A stretch of DNA of 64,000 nt from Bacteroidota bacterium (GCA_022709695.1 JAKLII010000002.1:278955-342954), one strand, 5' to 3'. Shown: positions 1 to 8,932, counted from the stretch's first letter. The notes: generated by a model from the letters alone, not told the origin. Program-made: numbers and translations.

Positions 1-1
1 T

Positions 2-1648
2 TCCAACCCTGCGGCAGGGTATCAGATGCTTCTAAGGAATGCTCAGGATATCATCTCCAACACCGCAATTGCACTCACATCACCGGTATCGGTTTCCAAC
101 ATCACCGGTACCGGATTTGATCTTACATGGACCACCAATATCAACGGCAGCACCCAGGTGTTTTACGGAAATTCATCTGCACTCGGATCACACCAGATGA
201 ATACCGGTACAGGGACCAGCCATACGATAACCCTTGCTGGTCTTTCACCCGGTACCATCACCTGGGTGAAGGCATTTTCGGTAGCAGGAACGGATACGGC
301 CTTTTCAGGGGTGAATGTATATGCCACACGCTCTCTTTCATCAGGTGATATCAAGGTCTATTTTACCAGCACTGTGGATAACAGTGTCAGTACCGGAGTG
401 AATGCCATGCAGATGGATGACCTCCTTGACGATACCCTGATAGCTTATATCGACCGGGCTGACAGCACCATCGACCTGGCGATCTATAATTTCGGGGCTC
501 AGAATATTTCTGCCATCTATGCAGCGCTGAATCAGGCGTATAACCGCGGTGTAAAGGTTCGGGTGGTACATGACGGTACTACCCAGAATCAGGGTATCAA
601 CAGCCTTTTGCCCGCGATTGGCAAGATTGCCAGTCCTGCCTCCTCGGAATATGGGATCATGCACAACAAGTTCATGATTTTCGATGCCAATCACAGCAAC
701 CCGTTGAAGCCCATCGTATGGACAGGCTCCATGAACTGGACCGAAACCTGTGTGAATCAATATGCAAATAATGTGGTAATTATTCAGGATCAGAGCCTTG
801 CAAAGGCATATACCCTTGAATTTGAGGAGATGTTCGGGTCCACCGGAGCCCAGCCTGACTCCGGAAATGCAAAATTCGGCCCCTATAAAACCAACAACAC
901 CCCGCATGAATTTATCATCGGAGGCAAACGGGTAAAATCGTTCTTCAGCCCAAGCGACGGAGTGAATGGTCAGATTATCAGCCATATTCAGGGTGCCCAG
1001 AACCAGGTATATGTAAGTACGATGCTGATCACCAGATCTGACATAGCCTACGCCCTGAGGGATCAGAAGACTGCCGGAAGAGATGTGAAGGTAATTGTGA
1101 ATGATCAGGGGGAGTGTACCCAGCTGGTGGTGGATGAGTTGAAAGCAGCCCTTGGGGCACAGTTCCGTGAGTTCGGTGAATCCTATATCCTCCACAACAA
1201 ACTGATGATCATCGACCCGGGGTACCCCGGGGCTGATCCCCTGGTCTGGACAGGATCCCACAACTGGAGCAACGCGGCCGACCAGCGTAATGATGAAAAC
1301 ACCCTGGTGATCCATGACGATACCATCGCCAACATCTACCTGCAGGAATTCACACAACGATATGCCCTCGGGGTGCCACTCTCCATTACATCCTCTCATG
1401 CATCTAAAATACAACCTGTTATCTTTCCAAACCCTTCAGATGGTAACTTCAATATCATGCTGCCTTCCGGCCTGTCAACTCCGGCAGACATCATGATGTT
1501 CAGTAGTGACGGGAAACTGGTATACCGCAGGGAGACAGTGCCAGCCGGAAGTACCGTTTCGATTCAGCCGGATCTGAAACCGGGAGTTTACCTGATCAGG
1601 GTACTGGCAGGGAATACTGTAATAAATTCAAAGTTAGTGATCCGATAG
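2..1648 (+). CDS. Secreted phospholipase D-like protein with FN3 domain and T9SS type A sorting domain (5' partial)
   Basis: The frame is open to the left window edge and no signal peptide follows the first internal ATG at 26, so the gene almost certainly begins outside the window. Counting from that ATG, residues 20-105 look like a fibronectin type III domain. Two phospholipase D-type modules follow, each with an HxK motif and a downstream Gly-Ser and Asn: H213/K215 with WTGSMNW, and H390/K392 with WTGSHNW. Two HKD half-sites normally make one phosphodiesterase active site, so cleavage of phosphodiesters (lipid or nucleic acid) is plausible; the substrate is not visible. The last 80 or so residues, starting near VIFPNPSDGNF and ending in SKLVIR, form a T9SS type A sorting domain, implying export and surface anchoring or release. 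A 43-bp gap separates it from the next gene. Confidence 0.85.
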   Translation, partial: SNPAAGYQMLLRNAQDIISNTAIALTSPVSVSNITGTGFDLTWTTNINGSTQVFYGNSSALGSHQMNTGTGTSHTITLAGLSPGTITWVKAFSVAGTDTAFSGVNVYATRSLSSGDIKVYFTSTVDNSVSTGVNAMQMDDLLDDTLIAYIDRADSTIDLAIYNFGAQNISAIYAALNQAYNRGVKVRVVHDGTTQNQGINSLLPAIGKIASPASSEYGIMHNKFMIFDANHSNPLKPIVWTGSMNWTETCVNQYANNVVIIQDQSLAKAYTLEFEEMFGSTGAQPDSGNAKFGPYKTNNTPHEFIIGGKRVKSFFSPSDGVNGQIISHIQGAQNQVYVSTMLITRSDIAYALRDQKTAGRDVKVIVNDQGECTQLVVDELKAALGAQFREFGESYILHNKLMIIDPGYPGADPLVWTGSHNWSNAADQRNDENTLVIHDDTIANIYLQEFTQRYALGVPLSITSSHASKIQPVIFPNPSDGNFNIMLPSGLSTPADIMMFSSDGKLVYRRETVPAGSTVSIQPDLKPGVYLIRVLAGNTVINSKLVIR

Positions 1649-1671
1649 GCAGATTTCCGTTGTACTTTTAC

Positions 1672-1691
1672 CCCCGTAAAAAAACACGGGG
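1672..1691 (+). promoter_or_regulatory. Hairpin directly upstream of the HAMP-protein start codon
   Basis: CCCCGT (1672-1677) and ACGGGG (1686-1691) form a six-pair stem around an A-rich loop that ends on the base before the ATG at 1692. It could occlude ribosome loading or be part of a weak terminator for the upstream gene. A TACTTTTA box just upstream, around 1662-1669, resembles the Bacteroidota -7 element. The function is inferred from position only. Confidence 0.3.
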
Positions 1692-2444
1692 ATGAGAAAG
1701 CGTTTAAAAACCAAGATTCTGCTGGGTTTTCTGGTGGTCATCTGCATGCTGGCTGCAGCAGGCGGAATGTCAATCTATGAATTTATCCGGATTTCAGGGC
1801 TGGTGAAATCCCTGATTAAAGACAACTATAATACGATCCAGGCAGGAAAATCGATGCTGGAAGCTCTTGAGCGAAAAGACAGCGGTGTATTATTATTGCT
1901 TCTGGGTGAGTACCAGCAGGGTTCAGAAATCCTGCATCAGTCTGACAGTTCCTTCATCGTTGCATTGCATGTAGCCGAAGGGAATATTACTGAACCAGGG
2001 GAGGACACAATTCTCCGGGCCATCAGAAAGCAATATGAAGTCTACTCCCACTCGGTTAACACGGTTCCGGTTTCCGACACTTCAGGAGTCCTGAAGCATT
2101 ATCAGCAGGTAATCCACACCTCATTCATCGATGTAAAAAATCGTGTGCACACCCTGATCAATCTGAATCAGAAGGCGATGTTTGATGAATCATCCCAATT
2201 GGAACAGCAGTCGCGGCGTGCCCTGATGCCCGGTATTGTTGCCATTGTGGCTGCCCTGGTATTTCTTTTAATGCTGAATTTCTTCATCTCCAGATTCTTT
2301 GTCAGGCCCATTGTGCAGTTAACGCATACCATCAATAAATACCAGCAGAACCCAAGAGGTGCACTGGTTGCCAATATAGATTCAGAGGATGAGATCGGGA
2401 AGCTGGCAACCGCTGTGGAAAAACTGGCAGAAAAACTCAGCTAA
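1692..2444 (+). CDS. Membrane-anchored HAMP-domain protein (four-helix-bundle sensor fragment)
   Basis: The 250-residue protein has an N-terminal membrane helix (about residues 9-30), a mostly helical extracytoplasmic region of about 145 residues, and a second membrane helix (about 178-202). It ends in a HAMP linker with the conserved PI..L pattern and the late DEIG motif, stopping about ten residues after DEIGKL. This is the sensory half of a chemoreceptor or histidine kinase with no methyl-accepting, kinase or cyclase domain attached. It may modulate a partner; the gene starts 14 bp upstream of trkH, so co-transcription is likely. No frameshift remnant of a kinase is seen downstream, so it seems to be naturally short. 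Confidence 0.7.
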   Translation: MRKRLKTKILLGFLVVICMLAAAGGMSIYEFIRISGLVKSLIKDNYNTIQAGKSMLEALERKDSGVLLLLLGEYQQGSEILHQSDSSFIVALHVAEGNITEPGEDTILRAIRKQYEVYSHSVNTVPVSDTSGVLKHYQQVIHTSFIDVKNRVHTLINLNQKAMFDESSQLEQQSRRALMPGIVAIVAALVFLLMLNFFISRFFVRPIVQLTHTINKYQQNPRGALVANIDSEDEIGKLATAVEKLAEKLS

Positions 2445-2458
2445 TAAGGAAAAGACGC

Positions 2459-3901
2459 ATGAGAACGGAAATCGTTTTGCGGTATATCGGCCATGTTTTA
2501 CTGTTCTGTGCAGCCTTCATGGGGATTTCTGCCCTCATTTCCCTGTATAATGGTGAGAACTCCTTTTTACCCCTGCTTTTCAGTGCCGTAATCACCGCCC
2601 TGCTCGGAGCTTTTCCGGCCATCTTTGTCAGACGGGCAGATTCAGTGAATTCAACTGAAGGGCTGCTGATCGTCGTATTTGGCTGGATGATCTCATGCCT
2701 CACTGGCATGCTCCCTTTCCTGATGTGGGGTGGTGAATTCTCCCTGGCCGATGCATGGTTCGAAAGTGTTTCAGGGTTCACAACCACAGGGGCAACCATC
2801 CTTGCCGATGTGGAGGCACTGCCAGACGGTCTCCTTTTCTGGCGATCAGCCACCCACTGGATTGGTGGTATAGGGGTAATTGTTTTCGCATTGCTTATTC
2901 TGCCCCAGGCCCATGTGATGAAGGTTGTGCTGCTGAATACCGATATCTCGAGTATTGCCAAAATGAATTTCGCCTACAGGGCCAGGAAGACCCTTCAGGT
3001 GCTTGCCTATGTTTACATAGGGCTCACAGTCACAGAAATACTGCTGCTTACGATTTTCGGGATGCCTTTTTTCGATTCGGTAAACCATGCCTTTGCCACC
3101 ATTGCCACCGGAGGATTTTCGACGAAAAACAGCAGCGTTGCCTGGTTCAATTCACTCCCGTCAGAGATTATTATTATGGTGTTCATGGTGCTGTCAGGGA
3201 TTCATTTCGGGCTGATATACCAAACCTTTACATTTAAACGCGGCATCAATATCTTCCGGTCGGTAATTGCCAGAAACTACCTGTTTTTCCTCATCGCAGG
3301 AATCTGTATCGTTGCATGGAAGCTTTGGGAATCAGGGATTTATGGAATAGGGGACGCTTTCCGGTACGGTTCCTTTCAGGTGATTTCTTTAGGTACAACC
3401 ACAGGATTTGCAACTGCCGAATCATCCGTCTGGCCTTTCTTCACCCAGATAATCCTGCTCTATTTTACGATCCAGTGCGCCATGGCCGGCTCAACATCCG
3501 GAGGATTGAAATTCGACAGAGTATTCATCCTTTTGAAGTCTATCAGCAGGCAAATCAAGCAGATGCAACACCCAAGGGCTGTTTTTACCACCAAAATCAA
3601 CGGTGTGGTTATTGACCCGACGATGGAATCGATGGTGGCCATCTTTATCGGAACCTATATCCTGATACTGCTTGTGAGCACGGTGGCAATATCCTTCTTT
3701 GAGGTAGACCTGATGTCAGCATTTTCGGCATCTGCAGCCTGTCTGGGCAATGTAGGGCCCGGCTTCAACAGGGTAAGCTCCATGGGCAACTACAGCAACC
3801 TTCCCGAATTTGTGAAATACATCCTGTCGGGGGATATGCTTTTAGGCAGGCTTGAAATTTTCGGGATTTTCTCGGTATTTTATTTCAGGTCCTGGAAGTA
3901 A
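2459..3901 (+). CDS. trkH: Potassium uptake protein TrkH family
   Basis: The 480-residue polytopic membrane protein shows the four pore-loop signatures of the TrkH/KtrB potassium-translocating family: TTTGAT near residue 108, TGGFST near 218, TTTGFAT near 317, and a degenerate fourth loop, LGNVGPGF, near the C-terminus. The length fits the family. An AAGGA sequence nine bases before the ATG is a good ribosome site. The regulatory NAD-binding partner TrkA is not in this window downstream, where the next gene is on the other strand; in many Bacteroidota trkA lies elsewhere or just upstream. The HAMP protein 14 bp upstream is an unusual neighbour. Confidence 0.92.
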   Translation: MRTEIVLRYIGHVLLFCAAFMGISALISLYNGENSFLPLLFSAVITALLGAFPAIFVRRADSVNSTEGLLIVVFGWMISCLTGMLPFLMWGGEFSLADAWFESVSGFTTTGATILADVEALPDGLLFWRSATHWIGGIGVIVFALLILPQAHVMKVVLLNTDISSIAKMNFAYRARKTLQVLAYVYIGLTVTEILLLTIFGMPFFDSVNHAFATIATGGFSTKNSSVAWFNSLPSEIIIMVFMVLSGIHFGLIYQTFTFKRGINIFRSVIARNYLFFLIAGICIVAWKLWESGIYGIGDAFRYGSFQVISLGTTTGFATAESSVWPFFTQIILLYFTIQCAMAGSTSGGLKFDRVFILLKSISRQIKQMQHPRAVFTTKINGVVIDPTMESMVAIFIGTYILILLVSTVAISFFEVDLMSAFSASAACLGNVGPGFNRVSSMGNYSNLPEFVKYILSGDMLLGRLEIFGIFSVFYFRSWK

Positions 3902-3903
3902 AC

Positions 3904-3935
3904 AAAAAAGGCTGCCATTCAGGGGAAAGGCAGCC
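3904..3935 (-). terminator. Intrinsic terminator downstream of the ferredoxin gene
   Basis: GGCTGCC (3910-3916) and GGCAGCC (3929-3935) form a seven-pair stem with a 12-base loop. Read on the minus strand it is followed by a T run (3909-3904). It ends ferredoxin transcription and, lying just after the trkH stop, may partly stop rightward transcription too. Confidence 0.75.
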
Positions 3936-3960
3936 CGTTTAAAGGATTGCGTTCCGGTAA

Positions 3961-4128
3961 TTATTCCGGGAAGATTGCTTCCACAGGACAAACATCGGCG
4001 CAGGAGCCACAATCGGTACAAACATCCGGATCGATTTTATAGATGTCACCTTCCGAAATTGCATCTACCGGACATTCGTCGATACAGGTTCCGCATGCGG
4101 TACAATCTTCAGTGATTTTGTAAGCCAT
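3961..4128 (-). CDS. Small 2[4Fe-4S] ferredoxin
   Basis: This 55-residue protein is shorter than many gene finders' cut-offs. It begins MAYKITEDC and carries two classic CxxCxxCxxxCP cluster motifs: C9, C12, C15, C19-Pro and C37, C40, C43, C47-Pro. That is the bacterial clostridial-type ferredoxin pattern, a soluble low-potential electron carrier. It is divergent from korAB, whose product reduces ferredoxin, so it is a natural electron acceptor for that enzyme; this pairing is inferred from position and known chemistry. A TATGTTTG box lies about 43 bases upstream and an intrinsic terminator lies 25 bases after the stop codon. Confidence 0.93.
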   Translation of the reverse strand: MAYKITEDCTACGTCIDECPVDAISEGDIYKIDPDVCTDCGSCADVCPVEAIFPE

Positions 4129-4170
4129 AGCTGAAAGATTTTAATTTGACGATTTAATCAGATTGGACTG

Positions 4171-4198
4171 CAAACATACAGAGATTTTCTGAAATCAA
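4171..4198 (-). promoter_or_regulatory. Bacteroidota-type promoter for ferredoxin
   Basis: On the minus strand a TTG (4198-4196) is followed after 17 bases by TATGTTTG (4178-4171), matching the TTTG / TAnnTTTG promoter of this phylum. It leaves a leader of roughly 35-40 bases before the ATG at 4128. Confidence 0.5.
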
Positions 4199-4519
4199 GG
4201 TATTCACATAATCGTTTTCAGATATTTAGAACGAATCTGAACAAAAAAGTGCGAATACAACCAAAGGTGAAAACTGGTGGTTCTGGTTGCTCCGGATTGA
4301 TCCATGTCAATGCCAATGGGTTGCATTTCGGGTTAAAAAAATGTTTCCTTTAAGATAAATGGCGTAATTTCGCAGCGTAAAAACAGAAGGGCAAGCAATG
4401 CCGGAAATAAATCCGGGTACCGGAAAAAACGCCAGCAAGGGATCCTGATGACGGGCAACACCGAAGGGGCAAACATTCCGGTTGCCAGTAACTGATCAAA
4501 TAGATTAACCAACAATACT
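4199..4519 (+). promoter_or_regulatory. korA upstream region with possible promoter and long leader
   Basis: With the ferredoxin promoter this makes a 391-base gap without a gene. A TAATTTCG box at 4365-4372, with TTT 18 bases upstream, is a weak candidate promoter for korA and would give a leader of about 140 bases. Within that leader CCGGA/TCCGG (4401-4405 and 4412-4416) can form a short hairpin. No small open frame with a convincing start and no recognisable riboswitch class was found. Confidence 0.3.
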
Positions 4520-6370
4520 ATGAAAAAGAAAAGCACCAAGGTTGTTCAGCTTGAAGAGGTGGTAGTGAAGTTTGCCGGCGATTCAGGGGATGGGATGCAG
4601 CTCACCGGATCTCAGTTTTCGGACACTTCGGCCGTTGCCGGTCATGATCTGGCAACTTTTCCTGATTATCCGGCCGAAATCAGGGCTCCTCAGGGTACCG
4701 TTGCAGGGGTTTCCGGTTTTCAGGTACACATCGGGCATAAGGATGTGCACACCTCCGGCGACCTTGCCGATGTGCTCGTAGCCATGAATCCGGCAGCCCT
4801 GATGGCCAATATGCGCTGGGTAAAACCCGGGGCAACCATCATCATCGACATCGACAACTTTGATAACAAGAGCTACAAGAAAGCCGGATATACCGAAGAT
4901 CCGCTCGGAGATGGCAGCCTGGAAGGATATAATGTGGTAAAGGCTCCCATCACTGCCCTTACCCGTGCCACCCTCGCAGATATGGATCTGAATATCAAAA
5001 CAGTAGATAAAACCAAAAACCAGTTTGCCCTGGGCCTGCTTTACTGGCTGTTCAACCGCGAACTTGATGTGGCCTTTGATTTTCTGGCCAAGAAATTCAA
5101 GGACAAACCCGATCTGATCATTGCCAATCAGAAAGTTCTGAAGGCCGGTTACCATTATGCCGAAACCATTGAGGCACTTGAAACCACCTATTACATCCCT
5201 CCTACATCCGACAAAAAGGGTAAGTTCCGCAATATCACGGGTAATCAGGCTGTTGCCTGGGGTTTGATGGCAGCTGCAGAAAAGGCCAACCTCGATCTTT
5301 TCCTTGGCTCCTACCCCATCACCCCAGCCAGTGAAATACTGCAGGAGCTTTCGAAAAGGAAGCATATGCGGGTAAAGACCTTTCAGGCCGAAGATGAAAT
5401 TGCCGGGATTTGTTCTGCCATCGGTGCCAGTTATACCGGAGTGCTGGCAGCTACCTCCACATCGGGCCCCGGCCTTGCCCTCAAGGGTGAAGCCATCGGA
5501 CTTGCGGTAATGACAGAACTGCCGCTGGTGATTGTAAATGTGCAGCGGGGCGGTCCTGCCACCGGATTGCCCACCAAGCCGGAACAGAGCGACCTGATGC
5601 AGGCACTTTACGGGCGTAACGGAGAGAGCCCCGTAGTGGTGATGGCTGCAAGCAGCCCTGCCAACTGCTTCGACTACGCTTTCATGGCTTCAAAAATTGC
5701 ACTGGAACGGATGGTACCGGTAATCCTTCTCACTGACGGATATCTGGCCAACGGATCTGAATTGTGGCCTGTACCTGCGATGAAAGATCTGCCGGAAATC
5801 AAAGTGCCGTTTGCCACACCCAACGACCCCGATTATCAACCTTACAAAAGAGACCCGAAAACCCTCGCCCGCCAGTGGGCTATCCCGGGTATGGAAGGGC
5901 TGCGCCACAGGGTAGGAGGACTGGAGAAAGCTGACATCACCGGCGAGGTATCCCATAACGCCATCAACCACGAGAAGATGTCGCACTACCGTGAAGAAAA
6001 AGTACAACGGGTGGCAGACATGATCCCAGAACTGACCGTTTACGGAGACCCCGAGGCCGACCTTCTGGTGGTGGGTTGGGGTGGTACCCACGGCGCCATC
6101 CTGTCGGCAGTGGAAGACCTGCAGGACGATGGAAAAAGTATCGCCATGACCCACTTCAATTACATCAAACCCCTCCCGAAGAACACAGCAGAGGTGTTCA
6201 GCAAATACAAGAAAATTGTAGTCTGTGAAAATAACCTGGGGCAGTTTGCCAATTACCTCAGATCGCAGCATCCGCAATTCAACTACATCCAGTTTAACAA
6301 GATCCAGGGACTCCCCTTCATGGTGTTTGAACTCAAGGAAAAATTCATCCAAATCTTACAGGAGAACTAA
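4520..6370 (+). CDS. korA: 2-oxoglutarate:ferredoxin oxidoreductase, fused gamma-alpha subunit
   Basis: With KorB this enzyme oxidatively decarboxylates 2-oxoglutarate (or a related 2-oxoacid) with CoA and ferredoxin, or runs the reverse reductive carboxylation. The 616-residue chain has the gamma domain first (residues 10-200, opening with VVKFAGDSGDGMQLTG and containing FPDYPAEIRAPQGT) and then the alpha pyrimidine-binding domain, with YPITPASEILQEL near residue 265 and TSTSGPGLALKGE near 310. This gamma-alpha fusion is the usual two-subunit form in Bacteroidota. No ferredoxin domain is fused, in keeping with the separate small ferredoxin next door. The stop is two bases before korB, so the two genes are co-transcribed. 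Exact 2-oxoacid preference cannot be read from motifs alone. Confidence 0.93.
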   Translation: MKKKSTKVVQLEEVVVKFAGDSGDGMQLTGSQFSDTSAVAGHDLATFPDYPAEIRAPQGTVAGVSGFQVHIGHKDVHTSGDLADVLVAMNPAALMANMRWVKPGATIIIDIDNFDNKSYKKAGYTEDPLGDGSLEGYNVVKAPITALTRATLADMDLNIKTVDKTKNQFALGLLYWLFNRELDVAFDFLAKKFKDKPDLIIANQKVLKAGYHYAETIEALETTYYIPPTSDKKGKFRNITGNQAVAWGLMAAAEKANLDLFLGSYPITPASEILQELSKRKHMRVKTFQAEDEIAGICSAIGASYTGVLAATSTSGPGLALKGEAIGLAVMTELPLVIVNVQRGGPATGLPTKPEQSDLMQALYGRNGESPVVVMAASSPANCFDYAFMASKIALERMVPVILLTDGYLANGSELWPVPAMKDLPEIKVPFATPNDPDYQPYKRDPKTLARQWAIPGMEGLRHRVGGLEKADITGEVSHNAINHEKMSHYREEKVQRVADMIPELTVYGDPEADLLVVGWGGTHGAILSAVEDLQDDGKSIAMTHFNYIKPLPKNTAEVFSKYKKIVVCENNLGQFANYLRSQHPQFNYIQFNKIQGLPFMVFELKEKFIQILQEN

Positions 6371-6372
6371 TC

Positions 6373-7398
6373 ATGGCAACAGATAACCTCAACATTCCCG
6401 AAATTACCAAGAAAGACTTCCAGGTCGATAACGAGATCAAATGGTGCGCTGGCTGCGGCAGTTTCGCCATCCTCAACTCCGTGATCAATGTATTACCGAA
6501 ACTCGGTGTAAAAAAGGAAGATGTATGCTTCGTTTCCGGTATCGGCTGTTCCTCAAGGTTCCCTTACTATATCAAAACTTACGGTTTCCACGGACTGCAC
6601 GGCCGAGCCGCTGCGATTGCCAGCGGGGTTAAGGTAGCCAATCCCAACCTCAACGTCTGGCAGATTACCGGTGACGGCGATTGCATGGCCATCGGCGGAA
6701 ACCATTTCATCCATTTGCTGCGCCGAAATATCAATATCAACATTCTGCTGCTGAACAACAAGATCTACGGCCTCACCAAAGGACAGTACTCTCCTACTAC
6801 CCCAAAAGGATCCAAAACCAAAACCTCCCCCGACGGCACTATCGAAGAAGCCTTTAAACCGGGAGAGCTCGCTATCGGTGCAGGCGCCCATTTTTTTGCC
6901 AGGGTTACCGATACCGACCAAAAACTCATGCAGGACGCTTTCTATCAGGGAGCCATGCATAAAGGAGCCTCCTTTACTGAAATCCTTGAGAACTGTGTAA
7001 TCTTCAATAATGCTGCACATGCTGATATCACCGAAAAGGATTTGAAGGATGACCATACCATCTATCTGCAGCATGGGGAAAAGATGATATTCGGAAGTGA
7101 GCGCGACAAGGGACTCGTACTCGACGGACTGAAACTCAAAGTGGTGAAGATTGGTGAAGACGGCTATACCATGGAGGATGTTCTTGTCCACGACGCTACC
7201 TGCGAGGATACCACCCTGCATTACATGCTGGCCCGTATGGCACGCCCCGAATTCCCTCTGGCTCTTGGGGTCATCAGGAACTATCAGGGAACCTCTTACG
7301 ATGAACTGCTGCAGGCACAATTCGACGACGCCCGTAAAAACTCCCCCATCAAAACCATGGACCAGCTGATGAACAGCGGGGCGGTATTTGAGAATTAG
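6373..7398 (+). CDS. korB: 2-oxoglutarate:ferredoxin oxidoreductase, beta subunit
   Basis: The 341-residue TPP-binding subunit carries WCAGCGSFAILN near residue 22, with cysteines expected to take part in binding the [4Fe-4S] cluster, then GIGCSSRFPYY and HGLHGRAAAIASGVK. The thiamine diphosphate motif is GDGDCMAIGGNH followed by LLLNNKIYGLTKGQYSPT. The length and order of motifs match the family. It follows korA by two bases and is therefore translated from the same message. A strong GC-rich hairpin begins directly after the stop codon and may end the transcript, although no T run follows. Confidence 0.93.
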   Translation: MATDNLNIPEITKKDFQVDNEIKWCAGCGSFAILNSVINVLPKLGVKKEDVCFVSGIGCSSRFPYYIKTYGFHGLHGRAAAIASGVKVANPNLNVWQITGDGDCMAIGGNHFIHLLRRNININILLLNNKIYGLTKGQYSPTTPKGSKTKTSPDGTIEEAFKPGELAIGAGAHFFARVTDTDQKLMQDAFYQGAMHKGASFTEILENCVIFNNAAHADITEKDLKDDHTIYLQHGEKMIFGSERDKGLVLDGLKLKVVKIGEDGYTMEDVLVHDATCEDTTLHYMLARMARPEFPLALGVIRNYQGTSYDELLQAQFDDARKNSPIKTMDQLMNSGAVFEN

Positions 7399-7630
7399 GC
7401 GCTCGCTGGCGCGAGCGAGTTCAAAGTTCAGGGATCAAAGTTCAAAGCGCTTGCTCCGCTCGCACATGTAAAAGGTTCAGGTGCTCAAATGTTTCAGGAT
7501 CCACGTTCCAGGTTCCAGGCGCCGCTGGCGGGAGCGCGGTTCAATGTTCAAAGAATTTTCCGCTCCGAAGGAGCGTAATATCGGTAGCAACGAGGGCGCC
7601 CCCCAACAACCCCAGAGCTCCGTAGGAGCG
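7399..7630. repeat. Mosaic of GC-rich palindromic intergenic repeats
   Basis: The 304-base korB-serpin gap has no gene. It starts with a hairpin (CGCTCGC 7400-7406 / GCGAGCG 7411-7417). Short blocks of the form 'gttcaaagttcaggg' and 'gttccaggttccagg' follow, with a second GC-rich block around 7530-7550. Two near-identical palindromes of the form GCTCCGNAGGAGCG lie at 7562-7575 and 7617-7630, joined by a segment beginning TAATATCGGTAGCAACG. I recall blocks like the last one as widespread dispersed repeats in Bacteroidota, but that is memory, not a search. No coding or RNA gene is apparent, and no clear promoter for the serpin was found. Confidence 0.6.
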
Positions 7631-7702
7631 AAACCTTTGGTCGATACCACGCAACCTTTTGGGATGGAGTGTTGTCTATAGTGTGAACAAACCTGCTGAC
7701 CC

Positions 7703-8932
7703 ATGAAAAGAGCAAAAGTTTTTGCGCTTCTGGCGATCATTGCCATGCTGATTCCCTTTGTATCCTGCACAAAAGACCATCTTGCTGATACAACTCCCGC
7801 CCATTTCGATCTCAGCCCGCAGGGAAGAGCCCTGGTAACGGCATCCAACGATTTTGCCTTCAGGATGTTTAAGGAGACCGATGCCGGTACCGCCCCGGGA
7901 AAAAACATGATGGTATCGCCCCTGAGCATCTCCTACGCCCTGGGTATGGCCCTCAACGGTGCAGGGACCATTACGTACGACAGCATTCGCAATACTCTGG
8001 GGTTCAATCTGCTTACCCTGCAGGATATCAACTCCAGCTACAAAGCCCTGATCCCGTTCCTGCTGAATGCCGATCCCTCCACCACCCTGAAGATTGCCAA
8101 CTCGGTATGGTATACCACCGGTTTCAACCCGAAACAGACTTTTCTCGACACCGTGGGCTATTATTTCAATGCCTACCTTTCGCAGATCGACTTTTCCAGC
8201 CCCGGGGCAAAAAATACCATCAACGACTGGGTAGCCAACAACACCGGAGGCAAAATAAAGAATATGCTGAGCTCCATCAACCCGCAGGATGTGATGTACC
8301 TGATCAATGCCGTGTATTTCAAGGGGAACTGGACCATAAAATTCGACAAGTCGAAAACTGCCGATAAACCATTCCAGAAAGCCAGTGGTACAGTGAATGT
8401 GCCCACAATGCACAACAAGCAGAATTTCAGGTATTTCTACCATTCCGACTTTGCAATGCTGGAGCTGGACTATGGCCAGACCAACTACGCCATGGACCTG
8501 ATGCTTCCCCACTCCGGAAAGACCCCCGCTGACATTGTCCAGCAGCTGGATGCTGCCTCGTTCGACCAATGGGCACAACAGCTGGACACCGTACACGACA
8601 TGGATATTGCCATTCCGAAATTTAAATTCGAATTCGAAACCTCCCTCAAAGATGCCCTGAGCTCCATGGGAATGGGTATCGCTTTTTCAGATTTTGCCGA
8701 TTTCAGCGATATTTCCAGCGATTACCAGTTGCTGATCACCGATGTGAAACACAAGACTTTCATTGATGTGAACGAAGAGGGCACCGAGGCAGCGGCAGCC
8801 ACCAGCATAGGCATCGGGGTTACCAGCATGCCCCCCTCCTTTATCGCCGATCGCCCTTTCCTGTTTGTGATCAGGGAAAAGGATACCAATACCATCCTGT
8901 TTATCGGGAAAGTATGTGACCCGGCGTACTGA
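7703..8932 (+). CDS. Serpin-family serine/cysteine protease inhibitor, lipoprotein
   Basis: The 409-residue protein starts with a lipoprotein signal peptide whose lipobox ends at C22 (FVSC), so it should be anchored at the outer membrane or surface. The remainder is a full-length serpin fold. The hinge E358-E359-G360-T361-E362 followed by four alanines fits an inhibitory serpin, because small residues are needed for loop insertion. Aligning the loop with alpha-1-antitrypsin (both end in a Pro-Pro pair after P2') puts the scissile bond at T374-S375. A threonine P1 points away from trypsin-like targets and towards elastase-like or cysteine proteases; the target is inferred, not shown. Likely roles are protection from host, competitor or its own secreted proteases. 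Confidence 0.9.
   Translation: MKRAKVFALLAIIAMLIPFVSCTKDHLADTTPAHFDLSPQGRALVTASNDFAFRMFKETDAGTAPGKNMMVSPLSISYALGMALNGAGTITYDSIRNTLGFNLLTLQDINSSYKALIPFLLNADPSTTLKIANSVWYTTGFNPKQTFLDTVGYYFNAYLSQIDFSSPGAKNTINDWVANNTGGKIKNMLSSINPQDVMYLINAVYFKGNWTIKFDKSKTADKPFQKASGTVNVPTMHNKQNFRYFYHSDFAMLELDYGQTNYAMDLMLPHSGKTPADIVQQLDAASFDQWAQQLDTVHDMDIAIPKFKFEFETSLKDALSSMGMGIAFSDFADFSDISSDYQLLITDVKHKTFIDVNEEGTEAAAATSIGIGVTSMPPSFIADRPFLFVIREKDTNTILFIGKVCDPAY

Noticed and set aside
341-1414. Open frame of 357 residues on the minus strand
   Set aside because: It is antisense to the phospholipase D-like gene with both HKD motifs; no start site or family is visible.
1692-2444. Frameshifted histidine kinase or chemoreceptor
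   Set aside because: No kinase or signalling-domain residues are found in any frame after the HAMP domain; trkH begins 14 bases later.
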